From: Amyelois transitella
Lineage: Eukaryota > Arthropoda > Insecta > Lepidoptera > Pyralidae
Reading direction: 5' to 3'
NCBI RefSeq assembly: GCF_032362555.1
Contig: NC_083535.1
Coordinates: forward strand, 7,874,001-7,938,000
DNA: 64,000 nucleotides
Shown here: piece by piece, positions 24,501 to 35,219 of the stretch
How positions within the stretch are numbered: the first letter of the stretch is position 1
Layout: each line of letters opens with the position of its first letter
Made by a program: the position numbers and the translations under genes
Notes under the pieces: generated by a model
The model's database searches: none
Told to the model about the DNA's origin: nothing
What the model saw: the letters and a program-made list of their open reading frames with translations, nothing else

Positions 24501-26177
24501 ATACAATACAATTTTTGATTATACCTTATGAATTTGTATAATGTGAAATTTATTATTAATTCAAACTTTACTTATTTCAGGGGATGAAGAAGGCTAAAGC
24601 CCACGGCATTGGCGTCCACAGCCAGGAAGAGATTGTTGAGTTCGGCAAGAACGACTTACGTGTGCTATCTGACTTGCTGTCCGATCGACCATTCTTCTTT
24701 GGAGACGAACCCACTCTAGTAAGTATATTATATTAGCACACCTCTTATCTAGAGGGACAGGCTCAGATCTTTCTACTTGCTACGATACCTGCATGCTTCT
24801 TTTGCTTCATACAGATTCATTAGTCTTTTCATGGAATTTCGTCGGTTGAGGGGGGCACCCGTGACCTGATTATACACCAGGACATCCCCGATTTGATCTG
24901 AGGTAGCTTGTGTTGGTTAGCACCATTAGTATGATACAGGTACAAGCTGTCACTGTTTTACGTGCGAGTTTCACTCGCGTTTGGCGCGCATTCCGTATGT
25001 TGAACTTCTATCTTTAGTTTTGGCCCCATATTCAAATAATACAGGTCGTATAGGGTTGCCGGTAGTCTATGAGCATAAACTATTTCTCTCGATATTTCAT
25101 TCCAAATTACTGGTTTTAAAGAAGTTGATAAAATTTTTATGGTGCCGTGTAAATCTAAAGGGGTTTTCGTTTTACTTTATAAGTAACGTATCCTTTACCT
25201 AGAACATAGTTTTCTATGCTGACTGTATCTGCGTGGTCAAGAAAGCTGCTGACCACTGTTGTTACATGATTTGAATCATTGTTTTATTAGACAGTCATAA
25301 CGCCAGTCTATTAGATTTTTATACCGGTCAAGTCATTGACTTTTTTAATATGAAATTCTCACTTTATAAGTGAATAATACGATTCACTAATCAGTGATAA
25401 ATAGACGTCCCAAAAAGCCTTTTGTTTAACTTATATTATAAAGTTGCATTTAGCCTACAAATAAAGGGGTCGTTCATAAGTTACAGCACCAACTACACCA
25501 TAGTAGAAAAATTACATTTCATCGACTTTTTAAATGATTGCGTAATCATATATTCTGAAAATAAAATGTTTATCTTTTTACGTATTAATATAATTATTGG
25601 TATTGAGTTAATATCCTATAATACATTTATCGAACTTAATTTGGGACTAGTTCAATCTGTGTCCCGTATAATATTTGAGTAGGTATATATATAAAATTTA
25701 TTTTTAGCTGGATGTGGTCGCGTTCTCAAATCTCGCTCAGCTGCACTTCATTGACAAGGAAGTTGCACATCCCCTGCGAGATGCGATGAACGATTCCTTC
25801 CCGAATCTGGTCGGCCTGGTCTCCCGCATCAAGGAGCGGGCCTTCCATGACTGGGACGACATTTGCACCACCCTGGACTTGAATGCACATCTTCCGAAGC
25901 CGGTGAAGGAGGTTAAGGAAACCAAGGAAGGCACCGGGCCAGCTGAGAAACAGCCGCTGCCTGATGATACGGAAAAGGGCAAGGTTTGTTTCCTTCATAA
26001 AAAATATAATTGAAACATATAAATCACTCAAATGAACGCGTTTTATTAGTTATAAACTAACCTTTCAGCTGAAAAATATATTGGTATTTAACTTTTCAGG
26101 GCGACGAAAAGGAGAAAGAACAAGAAAAAGAACCCGAAGATAAGAAAGAAAAGGACGAGAAAGAAAAGGAGAAGTAA
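6591..26177 (+). CDS. fax: Failed axon connections (Fax), GST-fold neural protein
   Basis: Six exons are 6591-6890, 23262-23397, 23846-24048, 24581-24718, 25708-25983 and 26100-26177. All have GT/AG ends and matching phases, giving 376 aa. Residues 1-55 are an acidic, Glu/Lys-rich leader. Residues 66-140 are the thioredoxin-like half (YLYQFSRTPLLPSTSPYCLK, with C85, then KKGQLPFVELNGEEIADSS). An all-helical GST C-terminal-like half follows (WWRAKYPD, GRKGMKKAKAHGIGVHS, PFFFGDEPTLDVVAF), and then LDLNAHLPKP and a Lys/Glu-rich tail. In Drosophila, fax interacts genetically with the Abl kinase in axon development; the biochemical activity is unclear. Intron 1 is 16.4 kb and full of transposons. 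Reading through the exon 5 donor would give an alternative short end, stopping at 26013. Confidence 0.94.
7770..7994 (-). repeat. 240-bp interspersed repeat, copy 1 (fax intron 1)
   Basis: This is one of seven copies of a family recognised by 'tatatcccttg..gggta', 'cagagccaacagtcttga', 'gacaggttgct' and 'acgacatccatgg', ending near 'ggtcctattct'. Other copies are at 8503, 12455, 36395, 41910, 52958 and 54392. It has no open frame and looks like a SINE or a LINE 3' end. Confidence 0.75.
8503..8627 (-). repeat. 240-bp interspersed repeat, copy 2, truncated
   Basis: It carries only the half of the family from 'gagcctatcgcctaca' through 'acgacattcatg' to 'gtgccggaaactacccggca'. It lies 500 bp from copy 1 in the same orientation. 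Confidence 0.7.
9440..10120 (-). pseudogene. Decayed LINE reverse-transcriptase C-terminus
   Basis: The minus strand first reads KARLAVHKGVLVPTLMYGSE, then frameshifts and stops, then MLRWFVHVERMNEN, then LGRPRQTYFDQIGDVLAKG. The last part is in an open frame of about 100 codons ending at 9441. This is the conserved tail of insect non-LTR retrotransposon polyproteins, after the RT catalytic core, which is absent. Several stops and shifts show it is dead. It is the longest of the related fragments in the window. Confidence 0.75.
10121..11269. other. fax intron 1 stretch, nothing recognised
   Basis: AT-rich intron. Near 11035-11085 a short 'ccctc..gtgagagcgcatcagctagta' piece resembles the repeat at 33370-33550. 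Otherwise I see no gene or repeat. Confidence 0.35.
11275..11426 (+). mobile_element. Truncated Helitron 3' end
   Basis: It starts with 'gttactctttcacaca' and ends with 'gacgaagttgcgagcaacag' and CTAG (11423-11426) before T. The same ends occur in the Helitron at 5227-5431. No 5' TC end is visible. Confidence 0.55.
12090..12982 (+). mobile_element. Composite Helitron with tRNA-like module, copy 1
   Basis: It begins TCTATACATATAATA and ends GCAACAGCTAG between A (12089) and T (12983), as Helitrons do. Inside, in order, are a (TCTG)n run; the 240-bp repeat (12455-12645); a tRNA-like block (12663-12740, TGGTCCAGTGGTTAG and later TTTCGAATCCC); and a second copy of the Helitron 5' region (from about 12815) that leads to the single 3' end. 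No transposase frame is present. Confidence 0.75.
12455..12645 (+). repeat. 240-bp interspersed repeat, copy 3, nested
   Basis: It runs from 'aaaggcgactaagggatagg' to 'gcaagggatatagacgtgac'. It lies inside the composite Helitron, replacing sequence that is present at the matching place in the copy at 47722-48533, so it inserted later. Confidence 0.75.
12983..15779. other. fax intron 1 stretch, nothing firm
   Basis: No gene is recognised. A slightly GC-richer patch at 14480-14745 holds an 87-codon frame (starting MFRATYLVVECGAG) without family resemblance, splice logic or coding bias I would trust. It could be regulatory or random. Confidence 0.3.
15780..16510. repeat. GC-rich island, probably transposon-derived
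   Basis: GC content rises sharply over about 700 bp inside an AT-rich intron. It begins near a (TAG)n run at 15859-15873 and ends at 'gacccagggggcgatgagg'. Overlapping frames are open on both strands because stop codons are rare at this GC, not because of a known protein. The composition resembles the untranslated part of an insect retrotransposon, but I cannot place the family. Confidence 0.35.
16511..17229. other. fax intron 1 stretch, nothing recognised
   Basis: AT-rich intron with no open frame, repeat or site I can support. Confidence 0.4.
17230..18684. mobile_element. Outer TIR element interrupted by a second element
   Basis: The left end (17231-17274, 'gatcggatattcggatgcat') and the complement of the right end (18641-18683, 'gatcggataatcggatgcat') match over about 40 bp. 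Weaker similarity continues inward to 'ccgggattc' on both sides. The element contains no transposase and is split by the TTAA-flanked insertion at 17348-18397. Confidence 0.7.
17348..18397. mobile_element. TTAA-flanked element, piggyBac-like MITE
   Basis: TTAA at 17344-17347 and 18398-18401 flank inverted ends CACGTTGAACGCC and GGCGTTCAACGTG. The TTAA duplication is typical of the piggyBac superfamily. Subterminal copies of a palindromic CACCGGTG core lie near 17399 (variant), 17443, 18197 and 18368, which look like transposase-binding repeats. No reading frame of useful size is present, so it is non-autonomous. Confidence 0.75.
18685..20393. other. fax intron 1 stretch, nothing firm
   Basis: AT-rich. 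Short fragments of repeat ends occur (for example 'gggcgaaaactag' near 19680), but no complete element and no gene. Confidence 0.35.
20394..20454. repeat. Hairpin, about 25-bp near-perfect arms
   Basis: GATCCTTAACGTGTACGTAT on the left is mirrored by ATACGTACACATTAAGGATC on the right, with one mismatch and a short AT loop. It could be a small foldback repeat. Confidence 0.7.
20478..20693. repeat. CpG-rich patch in fax intron 1
   Basis: About 200 bp rich in CG dinucleotides. The minus strand is open for 71 codons with Gly/Arg/Ala-rich residues and no family match. It is possibly part of a transposon or a CpG-rich control element. Confidence 0.3.
21093..21776 (-). mobile_element. Full-length non-autonomous Helitron
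   Basis: On the minus strand it starts TCTATACTAATATTATAAAG at 21776 and ends GCGGGCACAGCTAG at 21093, between A (21092) and T (21777). It is 684 bp with no open frame. The same 5' end begins the copy at 29707 and a scrap at 53163-53200. Confidence 0.8.
21838..22110. promoter_or_regulatory. GC-rich non-repeat patch with an X-box match
   Basis: The patch lies 1.2 kb before fax exon 2. GTTACTATGGCAAC at 21942-21955 fits RYYNYY-N2-RRNRAC exactly. A 68-codon + frame here has no family match. It could be an intronic enhancer or an alternative fax first exon or promoter; nothing in the sequence decides this. Confidence 0.3.
22111..23261. other. End of fax intron 1
   Basis: AT-rich intron up to the acceptor TTTTTGTTACAG before 23262. 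A (TAG)n run lies near 22399-22410. No gene or element is supported. Confidence 0.4.
24735..24905 (-). pseudogene. LINE tail fragment in fax intron 4
   Basis: It aligns with the LINE tail at 9520-9720: 'tttctacttgctacgatacc', 'catgcttctttt' and 'gatttgatctgaggta'. It is short and disrupted. Confidence 0.55.
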
Positions 26178-26508
26178 ATCATCACATTGACACGGCGCAG
26201 ACTGTGCGGGCGAGGCGGCGAGTTGTGAGCTGCTCATAGAACGCGTCTTAACATTTATGCCATGTGCACATGCAATAATAACAAGACTTGTGAGATTCTA
26301 TATACGTACATGAACACCACAACAAAGCTCCTCCTCACCACCTTGCCTGCATCATAAGCATGCAAGTTACACATAAGAGTCAGACTCGTAATACATTCTG
26401 TATATTATAAGCGTGTAAATCCATTTGTCTTTCCCGTTTATTTCAGTTGTCGACGCTAGGGCGTCGTTACTTATTATTGTGCTTTATGTTGAAATGTAAT
26501 TTGTCATT

Positions 26509-26514
26509 AATAAA
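26509..26514 (+). terminator. fax polyadenylation signal AATAAA
   Basis: This is a canonical AATAAA 332 nt after the fax stop, followed by T/GT-rich sequence ('caatgttgtgtcgtg'). It is a plausible mRNA 3' end. Other, later signals cannot be excluded. Confidence 0.5.
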
Positions 26515-29500
26515 TTTGATCAATGTTGTGTCGTGAATGACCATTCAATTATTGGCATAAATTATGTAAGAACTCTTCTCTCTTTGACATTTTTCTGTAA
26601 AACTTATTTGTGTGGTAAAACATACTTTTGCTGCTTTGTAGTTTTTTCTTACTATGTATCATTCCTTTACTTTAAATTTTTATGAAGTAATTAAAATTAT
26701 TGTCGGGTAAGTAATTCGGTTGTTAAGGTACTTACAGGACTAGGTACATAATTTTGAACCGACAGAGATAAGTAATTATAAAGTAAATAGACATAACATA
26801 CTGTAATCATAATGTAATGATGTAGTTGGGATAATTCATTTAACTCCACGTCTCAAATTCTACATATTGTAGTGAATCATATTTAGGGAGCATAACATGA
26901 CTTAATAAAGTCGGTTTATCAAATTAGACAAATTATCCAACTTGGTTAATGAGATCTGACAGCATTTTACTCAATGTGAATTATTCTACTAGAATATATT
27001 AAGTCTAGTGTAATAATGATACCAAAAATTGTCGGAAGTGTAGTGGTTAAAATTGAAAGTATTGCTACTCGAAAAATGAAGCTTGTATTACTTTAAATTG
27101 GAATGGTGGTGGAATGATTAGACTGTTTTGAGATTCTTGTACTCTGTTGGTTTTTACCACTAAAATTTACAATTTACAAATTTTTGATAAACGAAAAAGC
27201 CTGGAAGACTGTTTTTTCATGTTATTGTATAATTCATAGTCCATAAAATTTTGATATTGTATTAATTGTTAAGATTTAGGACGAATGTACTCAAATTTTT
27301 ACAAGTACTAAATTAATATTTAACTTTGTCGATGATTTGAAATGGAGGAAAATCACACATTTATTTAGTGTTTTGTCTCATATTAGTGGAAATATATTAT
27401 TTTAAAGTAAGGATAATATAGAGGAAGGCTATTTAAGTTAATGATTTTTTAACAATGAGATTAAGTGTAACCCGGACGGCTTTAACTTTAATTTATACAT
27501 TCTCTCTGCATTTCGAATATTCATATCGTTTCAATACTCAATTAAGACTGGTTTCGAGTCAATATTCTCGGTAATTTATTAAAATCTGACTGATTAATTA
27601 GATGACATGTGATCTTCGTCAATGCATTAGTTCTTTTATTGATTATTTTTTATGCGTTCACTGAAACAGGCTTATTATAGAAATTATTGAATAATCCATT
27701 AAAATGGTAGATTAAAATAGTACGTAGATAAATCGACTTACACACATTCCGGTTCATCTAAAATTATTCCATATTTATGTGTTGTTCAATGTCAGGGCAA
27801 GGTAGACTTATTGGATATTTTCGTGATATCATTCATTGGCTTTGTTAGTAAATCAACAACTTTTAAATTATTTGCTATGCCATGGTCCATATTCGTTTTT
27901 ATTCAGATTTCTTTCTGCCATTCCGCATTAGAAAATTTAAAAATATTAATCCATTTCTATATGGTTAAATTTAGAATAATATAACTTGTAAGCCTAGGTC
28001 TGGAAATATTCATATTGATAATTTTTATCCTAATTATAATATTCATAGTTAAACATTCACATTACAGTTCGAATTAGGCTAGAGTAAGCGATGTTTAGGA
28101 CAGCGCGGACTTGAGTATATTCGATCCGCTCTTAGACATAAAGCCAAGTATAAAATAGAATATAGCAGAATTTTATTTGACGTATTAAATTTTATTTTCT
28201 CGTTCTTCGGGTCGCTGGACTTTGCTCCCTTCCCGGCAACTGAACTGACCATCACTGCCATTAGTCTCAGATATAAGAAATTAAGAATAAGAAAGTAATA
28301 ATAAAATCATAGTTTAGGATTGAGGAAATTACATTCGGCAGGTATTAATTTGCCTCGTCCGAGCCTCACTTAAATGTTTGAATTACATTACCATATTCAA
28401 TAGTTGTAGTGCTACAATTCAAAAGTTTTAGACATTGTCCCGCTATGAGCCTGTTTCAGTGCTAAGCAACACGAAAAAAAAAAGGATGAAATGAACTGGG
28501 AAAATTCGAGAACCAACGCACTCCATCGCCCATCGTATGGCACAATTCATGGAGCGACCTACACTATACGTAATTGTTGCTAGGTGTCGAATTGTTCGTG
28601 GAGTCGGCAAACGGTAACTCTAGCACTAGGTTATGTAGTTATTTTAGTAAGATTAGGTGTAATATAATATTCTGAATATCACATTGGCTCATATTATACA
28701 ACGTAATATTTAATTTTGGGACAATAAAGAGAAGGCTAGAATTATGACTCAAAGTTTTGAATCTCGATGACATTAAGGAAAATTTTTAACGATTGTTGAT
28801 TGGGTGTGCTTTGCATTATGGTGGGAATTTTAAACATAACAACAAGTATTGGTTTTGTTCCAAAGATAAAGGTCGCGCCGGTCGTCTGTAACTATGTCGT
28901 TCCACACATGTGAAAAACACGTCCTCACAAATTAAATTCGAAACCAATCGTTATGAATAAGAAATCTAGCTATTTCACAATATATCGGTTGTTTGTATTA
29001 ATTGTTTTAGTATTAAACAATAAGATAGTAATTTAACAACGAAGAGCTTTATACGACGCTCACAACCATTATGTTCTACTTTGACTAGGTACGGATTTCC
29101 CGCCAAACTGCGAAGAATCGCTCGAAAAAGCATTGGACGCAAAGGATTATCTTTATTGTCTCACTATGTAGATGTAATTTATATAATACTTGAATTATTA
29201 CTCTGACTCGACTTGTATTGTAAGTTAGAACTATTATACAAATTAAACATAATTACCGTTAATAATAAATTACTGAAATAGGTACGTCTTTCAAATATGT
29301 TTTTGTTATTATTAGGATCGTAGGATCAAATTTAAGATGTAATAATATGCTTTATTATTGATTTTGAATAGGTATCTATAGTTATGTTTTCTTTGTGTAA
29401 TCATAAATTAATTCTCATATAGTAATTGTGGTTTTCAATATTGATAGTAAACAATGTAAATTAGATAGTAATGGTTCGCCATAGACGTATTGTTAAATAC

Positions 29501-29706
29501 AGCTGAGCTTTCAGTGAACAATCTTCTCATATGGATTTCAATGTAATATTCTGTCGCCATTAAAGTATATATATCTACCAAAACAAGAATTCTGGGAGGA
29601 GTTTCGAATCTGTTATTGTGTTGAGATCTCAACAGATTCGTCGCTTCGAACGGAATTGTTTTTGTCTATAAAATATCACGTAATTAAATAAAAAATCATA
29701 ACAAAA
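26515..29706. other. Spacer after fax, no gene seen
   Basis: AT-rich, unusually low in recognisable repeats compared with the rest of the window. It may include a long fax 3' UTR. Open frames are short and unpatterned. Confidence 0.4.
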
Positions 29707-30160
29707 TCTATACTAATATTATAAAGCTGAAGAGTTTGTTTGTTTGAACGCGCGTTTTTCTTTTTGTGTCGAATAGACCATATATCGAGGAAGTCTGTAG
29801 GCTATAAAACATCACGCTGCAACTAAAAGGACCGAAGAAACAATTGAAAATGTGAAAAAATAACGGGGATAATTATTTATCCTTGAGGGCTTCCGTTGCG
29901 TGCGCTGCGAAAACTGTTCAAGATACCAAAAATATATGTATGAAAGAATTATTCCTCTTGAAATAGTCTAAAAAAATGTCCGCGACAGTATATGTCTATC
30001 TTCTAAGATAAACTCACTAGAACTGTTTTTATGGTAATCAAATTTGGTCGAAATTAATGCATTATTTGTTAAGAGTTGTATTTACGTAATAATATAAAAT
30101 CTTTATCCAAATAAATGTGTTGTTGATTAAGAGTACTTAATTGTGAACAAAATTGTCTTT
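29707..30160 (+). mobile_element. Helitron 5' part, 3' end missing
   Basis: It starts TCTATACTAATATTATAAAG after A, and its body follows the copy at 21093-21776 ('atatatcgaggaag', 'tccgcgacagtatat', 'tttatccaaataaat'). Similarity fades near 30160 and no CTAG end is seen. Confidence 0.65.
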
Positions 30161-30309
30161 GACATCACTTTCCACAAGTTCAATGAACATCTAAGAAGAT
30201 ATAACAATTTAAAAATAAAACCGATATAAAATTAAAAAAAGGCGTGGCTTGCGAGGTACCACGCCAGATACCGGCTCAGGCATTTTATATTTTCCGTTAT
30301 GGTTATCTA

Positions 30310-31290
30310 TCTATCTATAATAAATTTAAACGAGCAATTCTTGTATAAGTATATATAATCAGGATCTCGGAAACGGCTCCAACGTTTTTCATGAAAGTTA
30401 CAGATTAGGGGATTTCGGCTCAAGGAATCGATTTATCAAGGTCCTAGGTTCGAGAAAAGCTCGGTTCCCAAGATATATAAACATTTTAAATACCGCGTTT
30501 TAAGAAACTATATCAGCGCCATCTATAACGCCATGACCGATGAGGGCCACACTGGGTATAAAAGTAAACAACTCTTTCTACTCGATACTAGATGGAGCTT
30601 TCTGATGCTAGAAATTAATCCGTTCATAAATACTGCTATTTTGCCTTTCAGCGATGCTATTATTTCTTTGAGATTTTCCTAGGTTATTTTCTGAAGCTTT
30701 TGATTGACGAACGTGTTCATATTTGATAGCAACTCGCCGTCCGTGTCAATAGTAGCTTTTCTACTCATCAATAGATGGCGTTTGTCGTACTTTTTATAGA
30801 TAAGTTTGCTATCGGATGTATTCGCTAACCGTGTCTATTATGGTTTTTTTTTACTCCTCAATAGATGGCGGAATTCCTCGTATTTCTTGCGCGGAAAACA
30901 AAGAAGTATTTGATTTGAGGTTAGACCAAGAAAATCTGAACTATTGACAAATGTGTCTCTTGAACTCACGAGTTTACTTAAAAATGCCTAAAAGATCTTG
31001 GAAAAGAACGCTGTTAAACAATCTAACTTCACGAAGCCGCGACTCGTCTCAAGAACACCTTAAAGAAAATCGTCATCAAATACAAACAGGTCAGGTTTCG
31101 CAAACTTCGTGCATAGAGAACTCATTTCTAGAAAACCTTCATGAAAATAATAGATTTTCACTTGTCCCACAGGTGTTTCTCAAACTTCACACAGTGATGA
31201 ATCATTTCAAAAAAACCTACTAAATATAATTTTCAAAAACACGTTCTACCTAAAACAAAAACCGAGCAAAGCTCGGTCAACCAGGTACTT
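30310..31290 (+). mobile_element. Second Helitron-like element, possible coding remnant
   Basis: It opens with 'taaatttaaacgagcaattc' and 'aggatctcggaaacggctcc'. It closes with the hairpin ACCGAGC-AAA-GCTCGGT (31261-31277) and 'caaccaggtactt'. Within it, 30951-31223 is open for 90 codons and contains MPKRSWKRTLLNNL, a basic stretch like the start of Helitron Rep/helicase proteins. That resemblance is weak and unverified. No exact ends are assigned. Confidence 0.45.
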
Positions 31291-31959
31291 CTACTAAATG
31301 CCGCAAAGACTATAATTCCTGTAGGATTTGCGAAAAACCTATGGTCTTTTGAAGGTGGCAGTAAAATCGCCTTCGCATATTTTAATATCGAATTCTCATA
31401 ATTTTTAATTACGCCAAAATACGGCAAAAGCAAGTAGAACAGACGATATATAGTTATGAGTTCGAGTCCTGATCACTGACTACGCGAATTAGTTACAGCG
31501 GGACCTTTAGCTTGACGAATCTTTCTTATAAACTCATCATACATTCTCGCGATGCTACAACCATGAATATAGTTTTAAAAATGTTCTTCGCAAAGAGGAA
31601 TACTCTTTCTGCCTATCCCTATTGAATAATTTCTATTTATATGGATATCAGTGTATTATGATAAGCGTTATTACCCATCTATTTATTTAACTATCTGACA
31701 TACCAATAAAAAATAATGACCTTATAAGCATCGGAAAACTGAAATTGCTTTTGTATATTTAACAACAACAGGTCTGGAAAAGATTTGTTTTGGTGTTTTA
31801 TAATTTTGATTAAAAAAAAAACAGTACGTCAAAAATAAGTTTGTACAAAAATACATTTATGATAACACCTTGTACAGCATACAACGGCGAATAACCACGA
31901 CAGACTCTTCCACGCGTACGAAGCCGCGGGCTACAGCTAGTAGGTATCTTTATATGCTA
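31291..31959. other. Spacer with a Helitron 3' end scrap
   Basis: AT-rich. CTAG at 31937-31940 follows 'acgaagccgcgggctacag', a Helitron-type 3' end without a matching start. Nothing else is recognised. Confidence 0.35.
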
Positions 31960-33170
31960 ATAATTAAAGAGCGCGCCATCAGTACAATTATAACCACAAA
32001 ACAATTACATCGTCAGTGCCGTAGTTATATGTATGTACGCGTGATACCGGCGAGGCGCCGTCGCCGGGCAATGTGGACACACCTAAATGCTTCATTTTGT
32101 GAATGGTCAACTCAATACGTGGATAAAGCCCCAAAACTAAGTAAACCTTCGGTAAGATTGTTTCGCTTTAATCTATGAAATAAACTTAGTTGATTGAATC
32201 AGATGGCGCTTATTTTATATATTTTATTTACACACAGAATGCGCCATCTGCAAAATTATAGAAAAATTAAGCAAAAACACTGAACCCCCAGTAGGTTTTA
32301 CTATTATCTTTAAAATAATTCTAGTTGGTTGATCAGAGGGCGTACCATAGCTACGTAATGGGGTGCGCCATCTGCTGTAATTATCAAAAACTGAAAAAAT
32401 GTAATGCCTGTGATTCATATCATCAGTGCCGATGTTAATATAGTGTAAAGCCTGGAGGAATAGGTTTCGCATTTATCTTGAACCTAAATGATTGAATGTG
32501 ATACAGGGATCGTCATCTGCACAATTATAGAAATCTAACATCTTCAGTACCGTAGATAAACTTGAATAAAGAATGATGAAAGTTGGAACTTCCAGTATGT
32601 TTTCGTTCGTGTATGTTTCAGGTGGTTGAATCAGATGGCGCTTATTTAAATATACGTAACTAATCTTCGCATTTTGACCTCGCGAACACTAATTTTTACA
32701 AAAATTTAAATATCTATATACGACTTAACCGATTTTGATTCTTCTCAAATTGTTGTTACAACAGTTTGAAAGTTATTGCGTTACACACATACACACAAAA
32801 AAAAAATGTTTCTGCCTCAAAACGATTTATAGACCTTGTTCGCTTAGCTCGCTCGGTCTGCTATAAAATGCGCCATCCACCCAATTATAGGAATTTTACA
32901 TCTTCAATACCGTAGTTACACTTGTACAAAGGCTAAAGCTGAAAGTCTAGGAGATAATTGCTTTTTATAATTGACAAAAAGTTTGTTCAATCAGATATCG
33001 CTTATTTAAATATGCATCATTATAGAACTAGCATAGTTAGTGTCGTAGTTAAACTTCCAGTAGGTGGGTTGTGCTTTTATCTATGAAATGAACATAGTTG
33101 CATCAAACAGATGGAGCTTTTTATATTTAACGTTATTATGGAACCAAAGGTTTAAACTGAACCTCCCAGT
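31960..33170. repeat. Degenerate tandem array, units about 120-135 bp
   Basis: The motif 'tcagtgccgtagtta' recurs near 32012, 32421, 32541, 32901 and 33035. 'ttgaatcagatggcgctta' recurs near 32192, 32627, 32984 and 33100, and 'gcgccatctgc-aattatag' near 32241, 32365 and 32869. Spacings fit multiples of 120-135 bp once an insertion at about 32680-32865 is removed. It is strongly diverged and non-coding. Confidence 0.65.
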
Positions 33171-33239
33171 ACCTAGGTATTAATGAGTAGGCTTTACTTT
33201 TCGTCAAAATTGTTTAGCACCGAAGAATTTATCAACAAT

Positions 33240-33550
33240 TAAGAAAACTGCGGTCAAACCCAGTGAGAGGAGTGGAGAGGAGCCCAGTGATTCGGGTTTT
33301 ACACGAAGCGACTTCCACTTCTGACCTACGCAACCTTTGAGGTAAACCTATGATCGGTGTAAATGTATGGTATCATCATTGTTACGCATCCAATTTCCTG
33401 AATGTGAAGGTTTCCTCACGATGTTTTACCCTCACCGTAAGAGCATCAGTTAGTATTCCAACTTATGAACATAACTTTCGAATAGTCATTGGCACGTGGC
33501 CAAGGTGGGATTCGGTCATAAACAGAGCAGGTTTTATTGTAGGTACCTTT
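33240..33550 (-). repeat. Inverted copies of two interspersed repeats
   Basis: 33240-33345 is the complement of the 'gtcagatgggagtcgctt' family. 33370-33550 ('ttcctcacgatgttttaccc', 'agagcatcagttagtattcc', 'ggccaaggtgggattcg') is the complement of 39815-39975. At 39815-40145 the two parts are again adjacent, so they probably form one element. Confidence 0.65.
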
Positions 33551-34599
33551 CAATAGCACGGTACACAATATTTGACTAATACCAAGCGCCCGGAAAAAAA
33601 ATGTAGGTACTTGACGCCATACCCACTTATGTACTTATGCAACCACAGCAATACGGTTCACTTTATCACCCCATTCCATTTTAATAACACAAAATATTTT
33701 ACAATTTATTGGCGCGGAAATATGAACACCCAATGAAATCATATAAAAATTACAGATTCCAAATTAAAATTTGTTTATTTGTAATGTTATCAGCATTTAT
33801 CACCAGAATACTACCTATACAAGAGCGTAGGTGGTCGAGTGGTGATGGTGTCCGAATAAAATCGCGTAATGCACAGGTTCAAATAGTCTATCGCGACCGT
33901 GTGAGTGTGTGAGTTTTGTAGTTGTTGCTGATGTTATACCGGAATAGCTTCGTATTAAAACGTGACTTACCTAATCCAGAATCGTTTTCATATAGGTCCT
34001 TTCCGGAGAGGTGAAGAGGCAGCGGGACTTTCATCAGAGGGATGATGAGACGTTACTTGAACAAAAGACAGAATGATGATTATTTCACACAAGGATGCTA
34101 ATAAATTACATCACTACGCGGATGGCAAGCGTCAGAAAAAAATGAATGCAAATTCAAGGGATTGTTTTAAAAAGATTTTCTTTGATAAAAAATATTAAAT
34201 CGTAAAAATAGTAGAAGGAATTTACCTATTTATTAATTTCACTATGTTTGTACAAGTACCTAAAAGTTTAATAGGAGGAACAAAAGCTGTATGTGTGTGG
34301 CCATTTTAAGAGAGCTACTTAAGTGTTTGATAACGAACTTGGTATATTTGAGGATGTTACTACCTGCGTAGGTAGTTGACAGGTCAATGTACCTACTTCT
34401 TGCGTTGTTTGATTTATCACTTTGTAAACTATTGCCATATGATGAATTTACCAAATATTATTTTTTTACATACATAAAATTTCCACCACAGGAATATTTT
34501 GAATCACATAAGTGTTTATTGGCTTTCGTTAGTTAACGATACGACCTTGTCCTTTAACTTGAGACATGTTAATTGGGAACATAAGTGTATATTCTTCTT

Positions 34600-34810
34600 C
34601 CTGGCATCAATCCCGGTTACATCCTCACCTAACTAGAGAGACCTCGGGGTACGCCTAACCTGCAATGAATCATTGTTATACCTGAATGTGTAGGTTTCCT
34701 CACGATATTTTCCCTATCGTAAGTATACTCAAACTAATGTAGGTACATTTCTCAGAAAAGAGTCCTTCGTACATGGACGAGGTAAGATTTGAACTTGAAC
34801 GTCTACGCAC
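34600..34810 (-). repeat. Further copy of the same composite repeat
   Basis: The copy reads 'atcaatcccggttacatcct' followed by 'tgaatgtgtaggtttcctca' and 'cgtaagtat', the same order as at 33240-33550. The sequence in between is deleted. Confidence 0.55.
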
Positions 34811-35219
34811 ACTGTTCGAACACTGACGAACAAAAGGAACAAATATATTAACCCTTATTAAAAGGAAGTAGGTAGAAGGTAGGTAGGAAGTATTTATTTG
34901 GAGCCAGTCGTAAAGAGACTGATTTCTCCCTTGGGAACCTTTCTTGACATGGTTTTGGTTACGTTTGAATTTGAACTCGGTGCACCGATGCACCGAGTTC
35001 AGTTTCGAAATTATAAAGCAGAGAAGGCGTGGCAAACCAAAATTTGGAAATACACTTTAGAATGAATTCTTAATCAACTAATTTGATCATTCGATGATCC
35101 CTGGAATGGTTTGTTGATTGAAAGCGGTGTTTAATGAAAAACGTTTCATGATAACGGAAGTCAATGGCTTTCTAAAAAATATTCTTCGGACAACAAATGA
35201 CTACCCATTTACGTTTTAT

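Noticed and set aside
25726..26031. Two minus-strand frames opposite fax exon 5
   Set aside because: Antisense shadows of a well-supported exon.
31960..33170. CRISPR-like array
   Set aside because: The units are long, diverged and without regular spacers; the genome is an animal's.
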